Notes: generated by a model from the letters alone, not told the origin. A stretch of 64,000 nt of DNA from Nematostella vectensis (GCF_932526225.1 NC_064038.1:3720001-3784000), one strand, 5' to 3'; shown: positions 11,901 to 24,690, counted from the first letter of the stretch. Numbers and translations are program-made.

Positions 11901-14900
11901 CTTGAAGTATAGAAGGCATGTGCTGCCTGGTCTAAATTTTATCCTCACTAGACTGTGTTGACAGAAGAGCTCCATAACAATAAGCAGATAGAATAGAATC
12001 AAGAATCAAGTTAAAAATTAAATTCTTAAAACAACATATATGTTCTTTAACAACAACTAAATTTTCACTCTCCAATCAGAGAAATGGAAAGATGATATAG
12101 AGATATTAGAAAGGTCTTTAAAAAGTAAGTAAGGTTTGTTAGATTTTGTTATTTTTACATGTGCATCTTTTTAAGTGTGCCTTGTTAATGAATGCTATTT
12201 TCAATCATATTTTATTGTTGTTATTGTTGTTGTTTTAAAAAAAACGTCCCAAGCAATTCGCTGTTGTTCAGTTGTGGGTGCCTTACTTTACTTTCAACTG
12301 TGAATTGTTTGAACTAATAATCTGCAGCTCTACTGTTTCTATATTTAAGGAACAATTACTACTAATAAAACAAAGGAATTCTAATATCATTAGTCCTAAA
12401 ACTTTTCCATGAACGGGGCTCAATGAATGTCCACTATGAATTGAAGTTTTCCTTGAATTTGTCTTTCTTATTGCTGTCTACTCCATTATGAGGTATTATG
12501 AGGTATTATGAGGTATTATGAGGTATCCTGTGTATAGAGAGGATATTTATATCCTAAAAATATTTTAAAATAAAAATTACACTCTGGCATATCTTACCCT
12601 ATCTTGATTCTCTCCTCATCTTCCATGAGCTCAAGATCCGGTCCATCAGAAACAGCCATCAGTTCAAGTTCATATGTGATCTTTGCATTTGGCGGCACAG
12701 GGGGTGTGCACTCTTTTCTAAAGTTAAAAATTACAGTGAGTGAGTGGGTGGGTGGGTGGGTGAGTGGGTGAGTGGGTGAGTGGGTGAGTGGGTGAGTGGG
12801 TGAGTGGGTGAGTGGGTGAGTGGGTGAGTGGGTGAGTGGGTGAGTGGGTGAGTGGGTGAGTGGGTGAGTGGGTGAGTGGGTGAGTGGGTGAGTGGGTGAG
12901 TGGGTGAGTGGGTGAGTGGGTGAGTGGGTGAGTGGGTGAGTGGGTGAGTGGGTGAGTGGGTGAGTGGGTGAGTGGGTGAGTGGGTGAGTGGGTGAGTGGG
13001 TGAGTGGGTGAGTGAGTGAGTGAGTGAGTGAGTGAGTGAGTGAGTGAGTGAGTGAGTGAGTGAGTGAGTGAGTGAGTGAGTGAGTGAGTGAGTGAGTGAG
13101 TGAGTGAGTGAGTGAGTGAGTGAGTGAGTGAGTGAGTGAGTGAGTGAGTGAGTGATTGTGAGAATTACCTTCCAAACTCTCCATAGGCATACTTGGGATC
13201 TGTCACTAGCTCACAGACCTCCTCAACCTCCATCAAAGCCACAGCAAGGTCAAACGCTGAAATTGTACACAGCACACAAAGGGACTTTAAATAGATTTCG
13301 CAAGGAGTTTCAGATAGCTTACTGATTTATATGTAGTTCTTAGTTGTTTAAATTAGCAAAATGTAAAAATCACAGATAATAAAAATGAACTCAGGTACCT
13401 TGTATGACCTCGCCATCTCCCAGGATAAACTGCAAGCACTGATTCCAGTCAGCACCAGTACCATCATCCAGGTGACCTGCCGTGCGTAACATCACTACCT
13501 GGCCCCTGTCTGGCCTGGTGTCACGCCCTTTCCCAGCACGCAACACCTGCATATATGCAAAACAAGCTGCTAATAGCCGCTTACTCATGGTGGGGGAAGA
13601 GTACTGGACCCTCGTGAGGGACCATTTATAGGAGTAAAGGGTGAGAGAAAAATACTGGACCCTCTTGAGGGACCATTTATAGGAGTAAAGGATGAGAGAA
13701 GAATACTGGACCCTCGTGAGGGACCATTTATAAGAGTAAAGGATGAGAGAAGAATACTGGACCCTCGTGAGGGACCATTTATAGGAGTAAAGGATGAGAG
13801 AAGAATACTGGACCCTCTTGAGGGACCATTTATAGGAGTAAAGAATGAGAGAAGAATACTGGACCCTCGTGAGGGACCATTTATAGGGAGTAAAGGATGA
13901 GAGAAGAATACTGGACCCTCTTGAGGGACCATTTATAGGAGTAAAGAATGAGAGAAGAATACTGGACCCTCGTGAGGGACCATTTATAGGGAGTAAAGGA
14001 TGAGAGAAGAATACTGGACCCTCGTGAGGGACCATTTATAGGAGTAAAGGATGAGAGAAGAATACTGGACCCTCTTGAGGGACCATTTATAGGAGTAAAG
14101 GATGAGAGAAGAATACTGGACCTTGAGGGACCATTTATAGGAGTAAAGGATGAGAGAAGAATACTGAACCCTCTTGAGGGACCATTTATAGGAGTAAAGG
14201 ATGAGAGAAGAATACTGGACCCTCGTGAGGGAACATTTATAGGAGTGAAGGATGAGAGAAGAATACTGGACCCTCGTGAGGGACCATTTATAGGAGTAAA
14301 GGATGAGAGAAGAATACTGGACCCTCGTGAGGGACCATTTATAGGAGTAAAGGATGAGAGAAGAATACTGGACCCTCTTGAGGGACCATTTATAGGAGTA
14401 AAGGACGAGAGAAGAATAGTGGACCCTCTTGAGGGACCATTTATAGGAGTAAAGGATAAGAGAAGAATACTGGACCCTCGTGAGGGACCATTTATAGGAA
14501 GAAAGGATAAGAGAAGAATACTGGACCCTAGTGAGGGACCATTTATAGGAGTAAAGGATGAGAGAAGAATACTGGACCCTCTTATGGGACCATTTATAGG
14601 AGTAAAGGATGATAGAAGAATACTGGACCCTCTTATGGGACCATTTATAGGAGTAAAGGATGAGAGAAGAATAATGGACCTTCTTGAGGGACCATTTATA
14701 GGAGTAAAGGATGAGAGAAGAATACTGGACCCTCTTATGGGACCATTTATAGGAGTAAAGGATGAGAGAAGAATACTGGACCTTCTTGACGGACCATTTA
14801 TAGGAGTGAAGGATGAGAGAAGAATACTGGACCCTCTTGAGGGACCATTTATAGGAGTAAAGGATGAGAGAAGAATACTGGACCCTCTTGAGGGACCATT

Positions 14901-16281
14901 TATAGGAGTGAAGGATGAGAGAAGAATACTGGACCCTCGTGAGGGACCATTTATAGGAGTAAAGGACGAGAGAAGAATACTGGACCTTGAGGGACCATAT
15001 ATAGGAGTGAAGGATGAGAGAAGAATACTGGACCTTCTTGAGAGACCATTTATAGGAGTGAAGGATGAGAGAAGAATACTGGACCCTCGTGAGGGACCAT
15101 TTATTGGAATAAAGGATGAGAGAAGAATAGTGGACCCTCTTGAGGGACCATTTATAGGAGTAAAGGATGAGAGAAGAATACTGGACCCTCGTGAGGGACC
15201 GCTTATAGGAGTAAAGGATGAGAGAAGAATAGTGGACCCTCTTGAGGGACCATTTATAGGAGTAAAGGTTGAGAGAAGAATACTGGACCATCGTGAGGGA
15301 CCATTTATAGGAGTAAAGGTTGAGAGAAGAATACTGGACCCTCGTGAGGGACCATTTATAGGAGTAAAGGATGAGAAAGCCTGAAAAAAAGGGGGTACTG
15401 AAAACATTGGGGTTAATGTATTTGTTTATGTTTTAAGTACATGGGGAGAACCTGAATATGCAAAGGTGGATCCAAGTCCAAAATTTAAGTATTGTGGACA
15501 TGAAATTAATTTAATTTTTAAATAGTGATAATTCCTGAGTGGTTAAGGCATTGTCACTTACCTTCTTTTTAAGTAAACCATTCCCAAGAATGTCTGTCCA
15601 CTCCTCCTCGTTAACCTCCTTGCTTTTCTCATACACTTGCACCTGACTAACTGACTTCGTGTCATCAATCAAGCCTGGCATGGCACTGTTATCACCATCG
15701 TCACTCTCTGATGTCTCCGCCTCCCCTGTCACCTCGAATTTAATCTTACGATACTCAGCACGTGTCTCAGCATCAGGGGAGTGGTGACTTCCATGGTGCT
15801 CTGGCGTTTTGTCTGTTTCACCCTCACTCTCTGAAGTCTCCGCCCCTCCTGTGACCTCAGATTTAATTTTTAAGTACTCCGCCTTGGATTTTTCATCAGT
15901 AAACTTATGTGATACTCCTGAAGGAGTCATCTTCTCAGGGCCTGCATGTGTGCAAGAATTTTCTGTAGTATCCTTACCACTTTCTTTGTTTTGTTGTTCC
16001 GTTTCATTATCACTTTTTTCAGTATTTTCTGAAAATTTCACTTTATCGTCGCAATTACCTTTGATTTCATCCTGTTGGGAAGAAATGGGATCCTTAGCAG
16101 CTAAACAACCAGTATCGCCCTCATTCACAACGTCTTCGTCCTTAGCCGATGAATCACTATTTAGTTTAGTTGAACTTTTGGTTGTTTCCTCTTGACTGAC
16201 CTCATTCAATCTTTCGTCTTCTGTTGTTGCGACATTTTCGCACTGCTTCCCATCCACAACTCCCGCCATTACGGGTTCCAT
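8939..16281 (-). CDS. FKBP8: FKBP8 (FKBP38): TPR-containing, membrane-anchored peptidyl-prolyl isomerase family protein
   Basis: Ten exons with matching phases: 16281-15562, 13546-13399, 13256-13169, 12717-12598, 11738-11664, 11452-11419, 10765-10709, 10390-10301, 9811-9608 and 9022-8939 (TAA). They total 1620 bp, giving 539 aa. Residues 1-240 are an acidic Ser/Glu-rich region ending EEWTDILGNGLLKKK, the conserved lead-in to the FKBP fold. Residues 241-360 are the FKBP domain (GQVVMLRT, FILGDGEVIQAFDLAV, DPKYAYGEFG). Residues 360-480 are three TPRs (KRELGNELYTQGDYSAAINSY, VKVKCWNNLAAAQLK, DPDNVKALFRKGKVLASKG). Residues 513-539 are a C-terminal membrane anchor (LMAWSLVLGATVAALSG) with short tail ARH. 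In vertebrates FKBP8 sits on the outer mitochondrial/ER membrane and binds Hsp90, calmodulin and Bcl-2. Start: Met at 16281 or 16269; an upstream in-frame Met at 16392 is possible but follows an AG acceptor-like tract. The N-terminal region is much longer than the human one (412 aa total). Confidence 0.95.
12487..12527. repeat. Short tandem repeat (tattatgagg)n
   Basis: About four copies of a 10-bp unit in FKBP8 intron 4. Confidence 0.8.
12733..13156. repeat. GTGA / GTGGGTGA simple-repeat array in FKBP8 intron 3
   Basis: The proximal part is an 8-bp unit (gtgggtga) repeated more than 30 times. The distal part, from about 13010, is the 4-bp unit (gtga) repeated more than 30 times. The array fills almost the whole intron between exons 3 and 4. 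The long minus-strand frame reading Thr-His-Ser-Leu over and over is this repeat translated, fused by chance to exon sequence at both ends. Confidence 0.95.
13604..15384. repeat. 51-bp minisatellite, about 35 copies, in FKBP8 intron 1
   Basis: Unit (+ strand) contains ggaccctcgtgagggacc, atttataggagtaaagg and atgagagaagaatact. The period is 51 bp, exactly 17 codons, so several frames stay open on both strands for over 1 kb (up to 508 codons on the minus strand and 379 on the plus). Units differ mainly at one site (ctcgtgag or ctcttgag) and by a few short deletions. The array lies fully inside intron 1, about 60 bp from the exon 2 acceptor. Confidence 0.95.
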
Positions 16282-16731
16282 ATTCGAATTTCCTTCAGTT
16301 AACTTAAAAAATAAGGCGAGAATGGAAGAAATAAATATTTTAGGCGATAGAGGCTCTACAATCAGTTCATAAGTAAAATGGAAACTGGCCAAACCAGCGC
16401 CATTTCAGAGAAGAGAATAAAAGCAAGAGAGGGGGGGGCTAGGAACTATACACAGGGAGACCATGTAGAAAACAGCTGTGAGCAAGTGAGATTGAAAGTT
16501 CTTCCTAAGAGAGGAAAGCGTTGCAGCCCTCACTATTTTTATATTTAATACTTTTTTTTATTTATATTTATTTTTTAAATGAGGTCGTCTCTTTGGATGT
16601 TTTATCTTGGAATAAAGAAAAGATGAAATGGGTTACCTGTGGTGTCGAACGCCATCTTTGTTTCTTATTGTTTTGTGTGTACATCTATATCAAAGGAAAT
16701 TCTTGCATTTATTCGGTACTGAGGTGTAGCG
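16282..16731. promoter_or_regulatory. Shared intergenic interval between divergent FKBP8 and INTS14
   Basis: About 450 bp separates the two start codons, which point away from each other. Both 5' UTRs and a bidirectional promoter must fit here or in a short upstream intron. I see no clear TATA box in a convincing position. Conserved head-to-head spacing is the only evidence. Confidence 0.5.
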
Positions 16732-19700
16732 ATGCCTACTGTAGTGCTACTTGACGTTTCTCTCTCCATGTTAAGACGCTTACAAGTCGTGGACGAGCAA
16801 GAAGGCTCGTTGCAGCGTCGTCATCTTGCTATTCGAGGGCTTTACGCCTTCTTTGACCACCTCTCGAGCAAGTTCAAACTGGAATTCACAGCTCTTGTTG
16901 CATTCTCATCTCTATGGGAGATTGCAGTGCCATTCACTCGCGATTATGAGTTACTAAAGCAAGGCTGCATGTCTGTGGATGTCTATGATAAAACTTGTTT
17001 TGAGAATGCTTTGACTGGAGTTGCGGCCCATGTAGTGGAAGAATGGGGGACTTCTGTGCCTGTGCAGATTATCCTAGTCACGGATGGTTCCCTTGGGTCC
17101 GGAGTCGGCTCACTAAAAGAGCTGTTAGACCATCGGTCGGAGAACGCAAACCGCCCATTGCCCTTTCCTTTCCCAAGTAAACTTCATGTGGTTTGCGTAG
17201 CTAACCCAGCAGAAATGACAGGAAATTTCTTATTATTCCAACAGTTGTGTGATATGAATGGTCTAGGTGGCAGTGTTTATGTACCCGAAGCTCCTATCTC
17301 AGTACACTCAGTGCAAAACTGTTTCCTCCGTCTAGCACAGACACATTATATAAGCTATGAAGGAGTTTTAAACTGTGGGCATTTGAGTTCTAAGATAACT
17401 CTCTCACCCCCACCAGACTTTTCAGTATCCTGGAATACAGTGTTGCAGAGTTATCGAAAAGACCGGAAGGAAAATAAAATTAGGAGATTTCCTAATGAGA
17501 TTAATATTTGTGGTTTCCTGGACACAGTTGATGTAAGTAGTCCGGCAAGTATTTCAAGGCACCTTGTTATCCCTATTGGCAAGGATGGTGAGGGTGCACC
17601 AGAGGATGATGGGAAGGCACCATCCTTTTGTGTCCTTCTTCATGGTAGCCTCAAAGTTGAGAAGATGGTGGCTATTGTCCAGATAGAGTAAGTATGTAAG
17701 ATCTATCATCCATTTAGTGTGTGTCTTGTAGATGATATATCATCCAATTACAATAATTAATATAGTATGTACTATCATCAAACTAGTATAGGATTTATTG
17801 TCTAGTTAGAGAAAGATCTATTGCCTAGCTAGAGTAAGTGTATAAGATATATTATCTAGTTACAGTAAGCATGTAGGATCATTGTCCAGGACAATGGATC
17901 ATGTTTATACTCCCCCTCTGCAAGAAAAAAGTGCTCATCCCAAAAGAAGATCTATCTGATTTTTTATTTGTAGTTCTGACTGGTTTGGATTCCTCCATTC
18001 CTGGGCAGACAGCAAAAAGAAATCCAACCTGGTACTCGCAACCTTTGCCCCAGGAGCTCATATCTCCTGGCTTGGAGATTTCAAACAGCTGGGCCCTTCA
18101 TCTGAACTCAACCCATGTCCATACAGGGAGAGTGAGGATGGCGAGAAGGAGGAGCGGCCTTTCCCATGTGCCCCATCACAGCGGCGAAGCTACAACTCAC
18201 AGGCCAACGTAGCCTGGATCAAACCAAGTGGGCTACAGGTAGAGTTGAAACCTGCTCTATGGACACCCTCTTATTACGGAAACTACGTTTTTCTGGGCAG
18301 TATTAAAAGTCCCCACAAAAGTCTCATATATTCTCTTATAATTTAATCTGTTTTATCCAGACACCCGACACTTTTATGTGTCTTAAAAGACATTTTTCAT
18401 GCCAAATTTAAGCCGCATTGTCACCAGTTTACTTCCGGTCGATTACGTAAAAATATCCGATGATTTTAAACGGAAAACGCGAAGAATATTTCAAAATATT
18501 GAAAGCAGTGTGTCTATTGGAAGTTTCTTTGAGGATGTGATTGATAATTTAAAGCGGATGGCCTGTTAAATATCTCTGATTCTAATAGATTCTTTTGTTT
18601 TTTAACGGTTGAGGTTTCCGTTGGACCTCCAGAAGTAAACTGGTGACAATGCGGCTTTAACCCTGCCTTATGGGCAAAAGGGATTCGAGTCTTGCACTTT
18701 CAGAAACGTTGATGTTCGAAAATGCCTTCTGAGCCGGGTTTTCACAACCTTTGTTGAATTACAGTATAACGAATTGAGTTAGAATAATTGAGTTGAAATT
18801 GGCAATCGCAAGGACGATGGAGAAAAGGAGTAGTTTAAAAAAAATTTTGCTATGAATTTGAGTAATAAGGAAATAACCGGAACATGTCACTAGTTCGCAG
18901 AAGTACTTTATCCAAATGTAACTTGATACACAAGTTATAAAGATTAACATTTCAATATGAAACATGTTATGTTGCTGTAGCATGCATTCTGAGTGTTTAA
19001 AATGCATTTTTGATGCCTTTAGGGCAGCCCACTTAATACGGACATCCAGATAATACTGACACTTATGAAAGTTCCGAGGTTGTCCATATTAACGGGGTTC
19101 CACTGTACTAGGTGCAATCAAACAGGCTAAATATTGGTATTATAAAGAGGTATCTAATGAGTGGATAGAGGGAATTCAATTAATGTCGGTTTGCATATAA
19201 GAAAAAATAAATAAAAAGTAATGGGTACCCAAGGATGCTGCAAACTTCAATTTAAAGATTTTCAATTTGCAGGTAACACCTATGCATCTGTGTGGAGTAT
19301 GGCCTTTTTAACAATTCTTCATTCTTTTTTATTTCCAGTCTGATGTCCAAAAGGTCTTGCGCTATGCCAAAAGACTTCCTGATAAGCAGGGGCAGTTCTT
19401 CAAGGTAAAAAGTTAATTTATGAATAACATCTAAATACTGCTTTAAATTGTTTTAAAGGTTTGGTATGTTCGCGAGAATTTATTTTGTTGTTGAAGAAAG
19501 TCAGATCAACAGATAATTAATTAAAAAAAATCATGTAGAAGAACCAATTTAGCACACACTTTATTGTTTACTGCTTCATCCTATGATTAAAGTTTTTTTT
19601 GTTCAATTGTTAATGAACTGGTGTTTTCCAGGAACTTAACCGAATCCGCCGTGCTGCACTGTTTTTCTGTTTCCTGGAACTCCTGGATTCCCTGGCCATG

Positions 19701-19826
19701 ATGTTAGAGAAGGAGAGTGGAAAGGTCAAGCCAGAGGCAGCCATACAGCTACAGCACGCTGCATCGTGCTTACGCTCTGCACCATACCACCAGCTGGACA
19801 ACTCAATAACTCCAACACTTGAATAA
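16732..19826 (+). CDS. INTS14: Integrator complex subunit 14 (VWA9)
   Basis: Four exons: 16732-17687, 17974-18238, 19339-19404 and 19632-19826 (TAA 19824). They total 1482 bp, giving 493 aa (human is about 518). The N-terminal von Willebrand A domain starts MPTVVLLDVSLSM, with the DxSxS metal-binding motif, followed by LEFTALVAFSSLWE, VPFTRDYELL and VTDGSLGSG. Middle: NCGHL, ISRHLVIPIG and CVLLHGSLKVEKMVAIVQI. Later exons read WADSKKKSNLV, VAWIKPSGLQSDVQKVLRYA and a helical C-terminus. INTS14 pairs with INTS13 in the Integrator module that supports snRNA 3'-end processing and promoter-proximal transcription termination in the nucleus. Phases match at every junction (2, 0, 0). It is divergently paired with FKBP8. 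Confidence 0.96.
18408..18660. mobile_element. MITE-like element in INTS14 intron 2
   Basis: Perfect 24-bp inverted arms, 18412-18435 (gccgcattgtcaccagttta...) and the matching reverse complement ending at 18655. The arms continue imperfectly inward. Both ends abut TTAA, which suggests a TTAA-targeting family, although the right end carries one extra T. Confidence 0.65.
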
Positions 19827-22513
19827 GCAGTTCATCTTCTACTACGTTTGCAACACTGAAGAACCATGCATTGAGGAGTGCTCTTTCTGCAACATTGGTT
19901 GAATGCAATGCATTATATTGCCAACATCTACAACATTGGTGTATGGTACTGTATTCATTAAATCTCCAACAACTGCAATACTTTATTACTGCATGTTACA
20001 CTGGCTAACATCTGCTAAACTATGTGTGTTATATCATCAGCATCTGCAACAATGGACTACTTAACTTTGTTTTATTGCTAACATTTGGGTTCTGTGTGCA
20101 TACTCCTATCAAGTTGTGCTTTCAATAGCTTCGGCTCTATCTATTTTTGGTATATTGGGAGGTGTATATTATTAATGAAAGGGTGTAAAGTTAATACAAC
20201 TTTTTATTGACTGTGCATTAGTGATGTTTTATATGTTGGATGCATTGTATTGGGCCTGCAGAATAGATAGTGGATTGCCAATGCTGTAGGAGAAAATTGT
20301 GTATAAATGCCCAGAATAGAAAATTGTCAAACAGTTGAATTGCTGGTTACTCCCAAACACCTTTTTAAATGTTTTTGAAAAGGGCTGATTAGAGTGTAGG
20401 TATTTTACTGATAAGGTTCTGCCCCCTTCTCCAAAGTATAAACCAAATCACTTGGACTTGAAATTCTTTTCTTTAACATCTTTTAAAGAAAATAAAACCC
20501 ATACATTATTTACTTCTATCATCACTCCCATCACTACAGACTCTTGGGCGCTTTCATACATTTACATTATTTCATGCATTTTCAGATTAAGTTATATCAT
20601 TTATATAAAACCAGTGAACAATGTTGACAACAATCCCACTTTTATTTGCTTGCTTACTTTACAATCTCTTTGATATACATTATACCAACTAGTGTATCTC
20701 TGTACAAATCATTTCTAACAGAAAGAAATCACAAATAAATTCAAGCTGTCATATGTTGTGTTGCTGAAGAAAAGCACACACATTAATAATTTGAGCAAAA
20801 TTAAAATGTTGCAAAAGTAGGTGGTTATTATTTAATTATTGTGCAATTATGTCTGAAGTTTCTTTCAAGCCACAAAACAAGATATAATGGCCAAATAAAA
20901 TCAAATGATCTAATTAAGTGTACTGTATATTCCAGGAATTTCCCTTAATGTTAAATTTTACATCTTAAAATTACACTTTATTCTGAACTGGAATACAACC
21001 ATTGTGATTGAACAATTTCAAAATATGATTGTTTCCTGGAAAGTACAATACATAATCAGACAGTTTCTACTATTTATTTGTGGGCTTCAGGAAGTGCACC
21101 AGGGCATAGCCAGATTTTGTATGTTATCCCAGTTACAGCAAGAGCAGCCGTGTACACGGGGGGGGGTTAGTGATTTCTTGTGTTTCTATATTTGAGAGTC
21201 AAATTTAAGATATGACATGGCATAATTTCTAGGTAGCCATGCTCTGGTGCATTATATATCCACTTCCCTGCTTTCTGTCAGCTACAGCCATAAAAGTACT
21301 GAAGGTTTTGGAATTTGGCATACACACCCTGCGCTGACTCTCAATGACAAATTGCTGTACCTATGACTTTTTACCTGATATCTGTGTGTGCACTCTCTGC
21401 CCCGCCCCTGCCTCCTCCCTGAAAACCCTGGCTAAGTGTCTGTGCAAATAGCTATATTATACAGCTTACTATAAGAATTTTTTCGCAATATGTTTGGATG
21501 GGACCTTTCACAGGAAAATCGAATTCATGAAATAATAGTATGTTTCCTGTTAGAGGCCACATTTGGTAATATAGATGAAGGATCTATCAGTTGTTCAACT
21601 TGTTGCTTTCAATGGTTTCTATATAAAAGTGAAAGTCCCAAAAAGATGTACCTTTAAAAGTTATGATGTGTTTTAGACAGAGCAAGTATAATTGAGCATT
21701 TTGTGTTAAAATGTCAGAGTTAAGAAAGAAGCTGTAAAGGGTTTGTTTAAATGAGAGGCTCTGGTTAAAATTATTCAAGTCCCCCCGTTTTAATGTCATT
21801 AGTTATTCTCCTGGGTTTAGATATAAAATATAAAGTAAGAAAGTACGTAATGACAATCTGGGTATGCAAGTCTTTTTTTCCACAAATACCAGCTTACCAA
21901 TACATTCTAGATTACCTTCATTACAGTAAGCCAGTTCATAGCGAGTGGTGGTTAGCACAGGCTACTGTATGTGCCAGGTGAGGATTTAAAAATCAAACCC
22001 TGGTTATTTGGGCATAATTGCATTCACTTAATGTCTGTATAATCTCATACAATATGTTGATATAGTAAGCAAGTGAGTCAAATTATCTATCAAGACTTCA
22101 TGTAGTCTCTTGCGCATCCGTCCTTGTGTCTGACGGCTGCGCAGGAAACTGGAATTCATGGATATACCTGAAGTTTAGGCTTAAACTGTTTAAATGAGGT
22201 GATCATAAATACTGCCAGGTTAGTTGGCAAATGGGATGCTTTGATGATTCCTCTAAATTTGTTACTTGTGACTGTTCGAGGATAACTTATTAAATCCCCT
22301 TTACCAGAGCCTCACACCAAGAGTTGTATTGTCAAGTGTACAGAGTATGTTGTAAGTAAGTGAAACAAGAAGATACACATAAAAATCAGTAGAGCTTGCC
22401 TGTCACTACTGATACTGTAGGATGATCGTTTTTTAAGTGTCATTTGACATGATGGCATGTTGTTCTACAGTATGTATGTCATTTGCTACCATTTGCTAAA
22501 GGCAAAAGCCCTG
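19827..22513. other. INTS14 3' flank and ABHD17 3' flank; no gene seen
   Basis: About 2.7 kb between convergent gene ends. It should hold both 3' UTRs. Short open frames inside it show no domain or conserved splicing pattern. Confidence 0.55.
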
Positions 22514-24690
22514 TCAATTGTGAATGAGCTCATGCTGTATAAATTGTTTCAGGCGCTCTAGGTATTGTCCATAGAGTTCAACATCATTGTGGCCTGCCCC
22601 TTCCACCCAGAGTGGGTCAACAGCTCGAGGGCAGCGTTCATAGATCGCAAGTCCATGTGAAAAATCTATGACTTCATCTTCAGTACCATGGACAACAAGC
22701 ACTGGAGACACTATTTTGGAAACTTTCTCAATACTGAAAGGAGAATAAATAACATATATATTAGAAACAAATTTTACCTACTATTAATAGATAAGAATGA
22801 GTCTGGATGCAGTAATTAAGTCCAGACAAATTAATAAAATACACAAGAAGAAAACATCAAATATCAAACACCAAATCAATTCAAAATTTACCCTAATCAT
22901 GTACTTGCACCATGACAAAAAATACCATATGATTTGCATTATCATTGTGAAATGCTAGGGCATGGGTAATGACTCTCCACATATCTAGTATGAAACAACA
23001 CTTACAGTAAGCTGATTTTTTTCACAGAGCAAATGGTATAGAATGGTATATAATGGTATAGAATGGTATAGAATGTAAAGGGCAGTCTTCTTTGGGTAGA
23101 CCATGGTTAATTGTAGGACAAATTTTGGGTGTTAACCAGCAATGTGAGAACCCTAGACTTTTTTATTCTATTTAACTTTAGTAGAAGTGTGGCCTCATGT
23201 ACCCTGGGTTTTGCTTCCAGTAATTATTATTATTATTATTATTATTATTATCAGCAAATTTATTATCAAGTATATGAGTAAGTTTTTTATATAGATATTT
23301 ATATAGTTATGGTCATTGGCTCTTGCTGTTGTGTACCCCTGTCTTGAATACAAGTTATATGTTATTTATATATATATTTTCATTTGTTTGTTTGTATTGT
23401 AGTATTTTTTTTCTTATTCCAACAGTACTTGTTAGGCAACCTTGTTGCAAAGCTAACAAATAAGGGAAGATTGGCTTTCTTTATCTATCACATAAAACAT
23501 GCCTACTAGACCTCAAACCCCTCCAAAAAACGATTTGATTTTTCTTTTGCAAACAGAACCCCACCTTCCAGCTATTCAGCAAAAGAACTTTGCTGGCCTG
23601 CCATCTTATTCTATACCAGAGGGTGGGGTTAAAGAAAATTCTGCTGAAATCTAAACTAAGATTGGATATAACTTCAAAGGAAAAAAAAAGCTTTTCTTAA
23701 TAGCTGCTTTTTGGAACCTAACAAAATGTGATATTATAACTGAGTAAATAAATGTTATCAAGGTAATTTATGGATTGGTAAAATGTATGTGGTCACAGTG
23801 ATTTGCATTTTGGGTGTACTAAGCCAGATTCGATTATAAAGATAAAATTTGTCGATTTTAGAATAAGCAAAAGCAAGAAATGCTATATGATCAGAAAACT
23901 GTGGGATTTTATCCAAGGGGTCAACGATTAGGAAGAGAGTGATCGCAATATGTTCCTACATTAGCTTAGATTTAGTAATGACAAAATAAAAAACCTGAAT
24001 AGGTCACAAAATCGTAAATAACAAAGAAGGTAGGAGGCGAACTTACCTTGGGAACGCATCAAAACACCAGGTTCGTTTAGTCTCAGGGAAAGCAACTCTC
24101 ATCCCCGAAGTTAGCGGCGAATGTAGAATAACTCCTCCACATTCAAACCTTGAAGCCAAGTCGATCGTGGGAACTGTTCCTATGCTCTGTCCGTAAAGTA
24201 CGATGTTCTCGGGACTTATTCCATATCTTGTTCGCAGAGCGTTCCACGCTGCGTCAATATCACTGTATAAATTCTTCTCAGACGGCTTTCCTGTACTTAC
24301 TCCGTACCCGGAATAATCATAAGAAAATATATTGCAATTAATCCTAGTACCAAGCCCAACGTAAAAGCTGGACATTTGCCCCAGGTCGACAGCGTTTCCG
24401 TGACTGAACAGCAACGTAAAACGGGCATTCGGAGAGCAGCGTATAAACATACAGCCGATGTGATTGCCTCGGTTGGTCTTAGTGGTGAATGCCTCGATGC
24501 TATCAAGTTCTTTTTGTCCGTATTGCCATTCTGATTTCTCGCTAAGATGCAAAGCTTGACCACCTTCGCTCAAATCTTGCAGCGAGTATGTTGGTTCCGG
24601 AGGTAAAAATGCCAACTTCGCTGCGATTTTCGACGGACATGGTGGACAACAAAACAAGCAACAGATCTCTGAAAACGATAATCCATTCAT
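22514..24690 (-). CDS. ABHD17: ABHD17-type alpha/beta hydrolase (protein depalmitoylase)
   Basis: Two exons, 24690-24047 and 22733-22514, with a phase 2 intron, giving 287 aa (human paralogues about 290-330). The N-terminus [19 protein letters not shown] carries the Cys cluster (C10, C11, C14, C15, C18) that is palmitoylated for plasma-membrane and endosome targeting. The hydrolase fold shows [18 protein letters not shown] and FSYDYSGYG. The catalytic triad is S169 in YGQSIGT, D234 in HGTEDEV and H263 in [11 protein letters not shown]. Family members remove palmitate from N-Ras and PSD-95. The match runs end to end with vertebrate ABHD17B, including the last helix; the A/B/C paralogue cannot be distinguished, as cnidarians likely have a pre-duplication gene. 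Confidence 0.96.
23221..23251. repeat. (ATT)n microsatellite
   Basis: About ten ATT units in the ABHD17 intron. Confidence 0.9.

Noticed and set aside
12594-13190. 198-codon frame of repeated THSL/THPL
   Set aside because: It is the GTGA/GTGGGTGA intron array read through, with FKBP8 exon 4 sequence at its end. The two exons are spliced separately.
13881-15407. 508-codon minus-strand frame and matching long frames (435 codons minus, 379 plus) as repetitive proteins
   Set aside because: They are translations of the 51-bp intronic minisatellite. Its period is a multiple of three, so several frames remain open on both strands. No start or splice context makes them genes.
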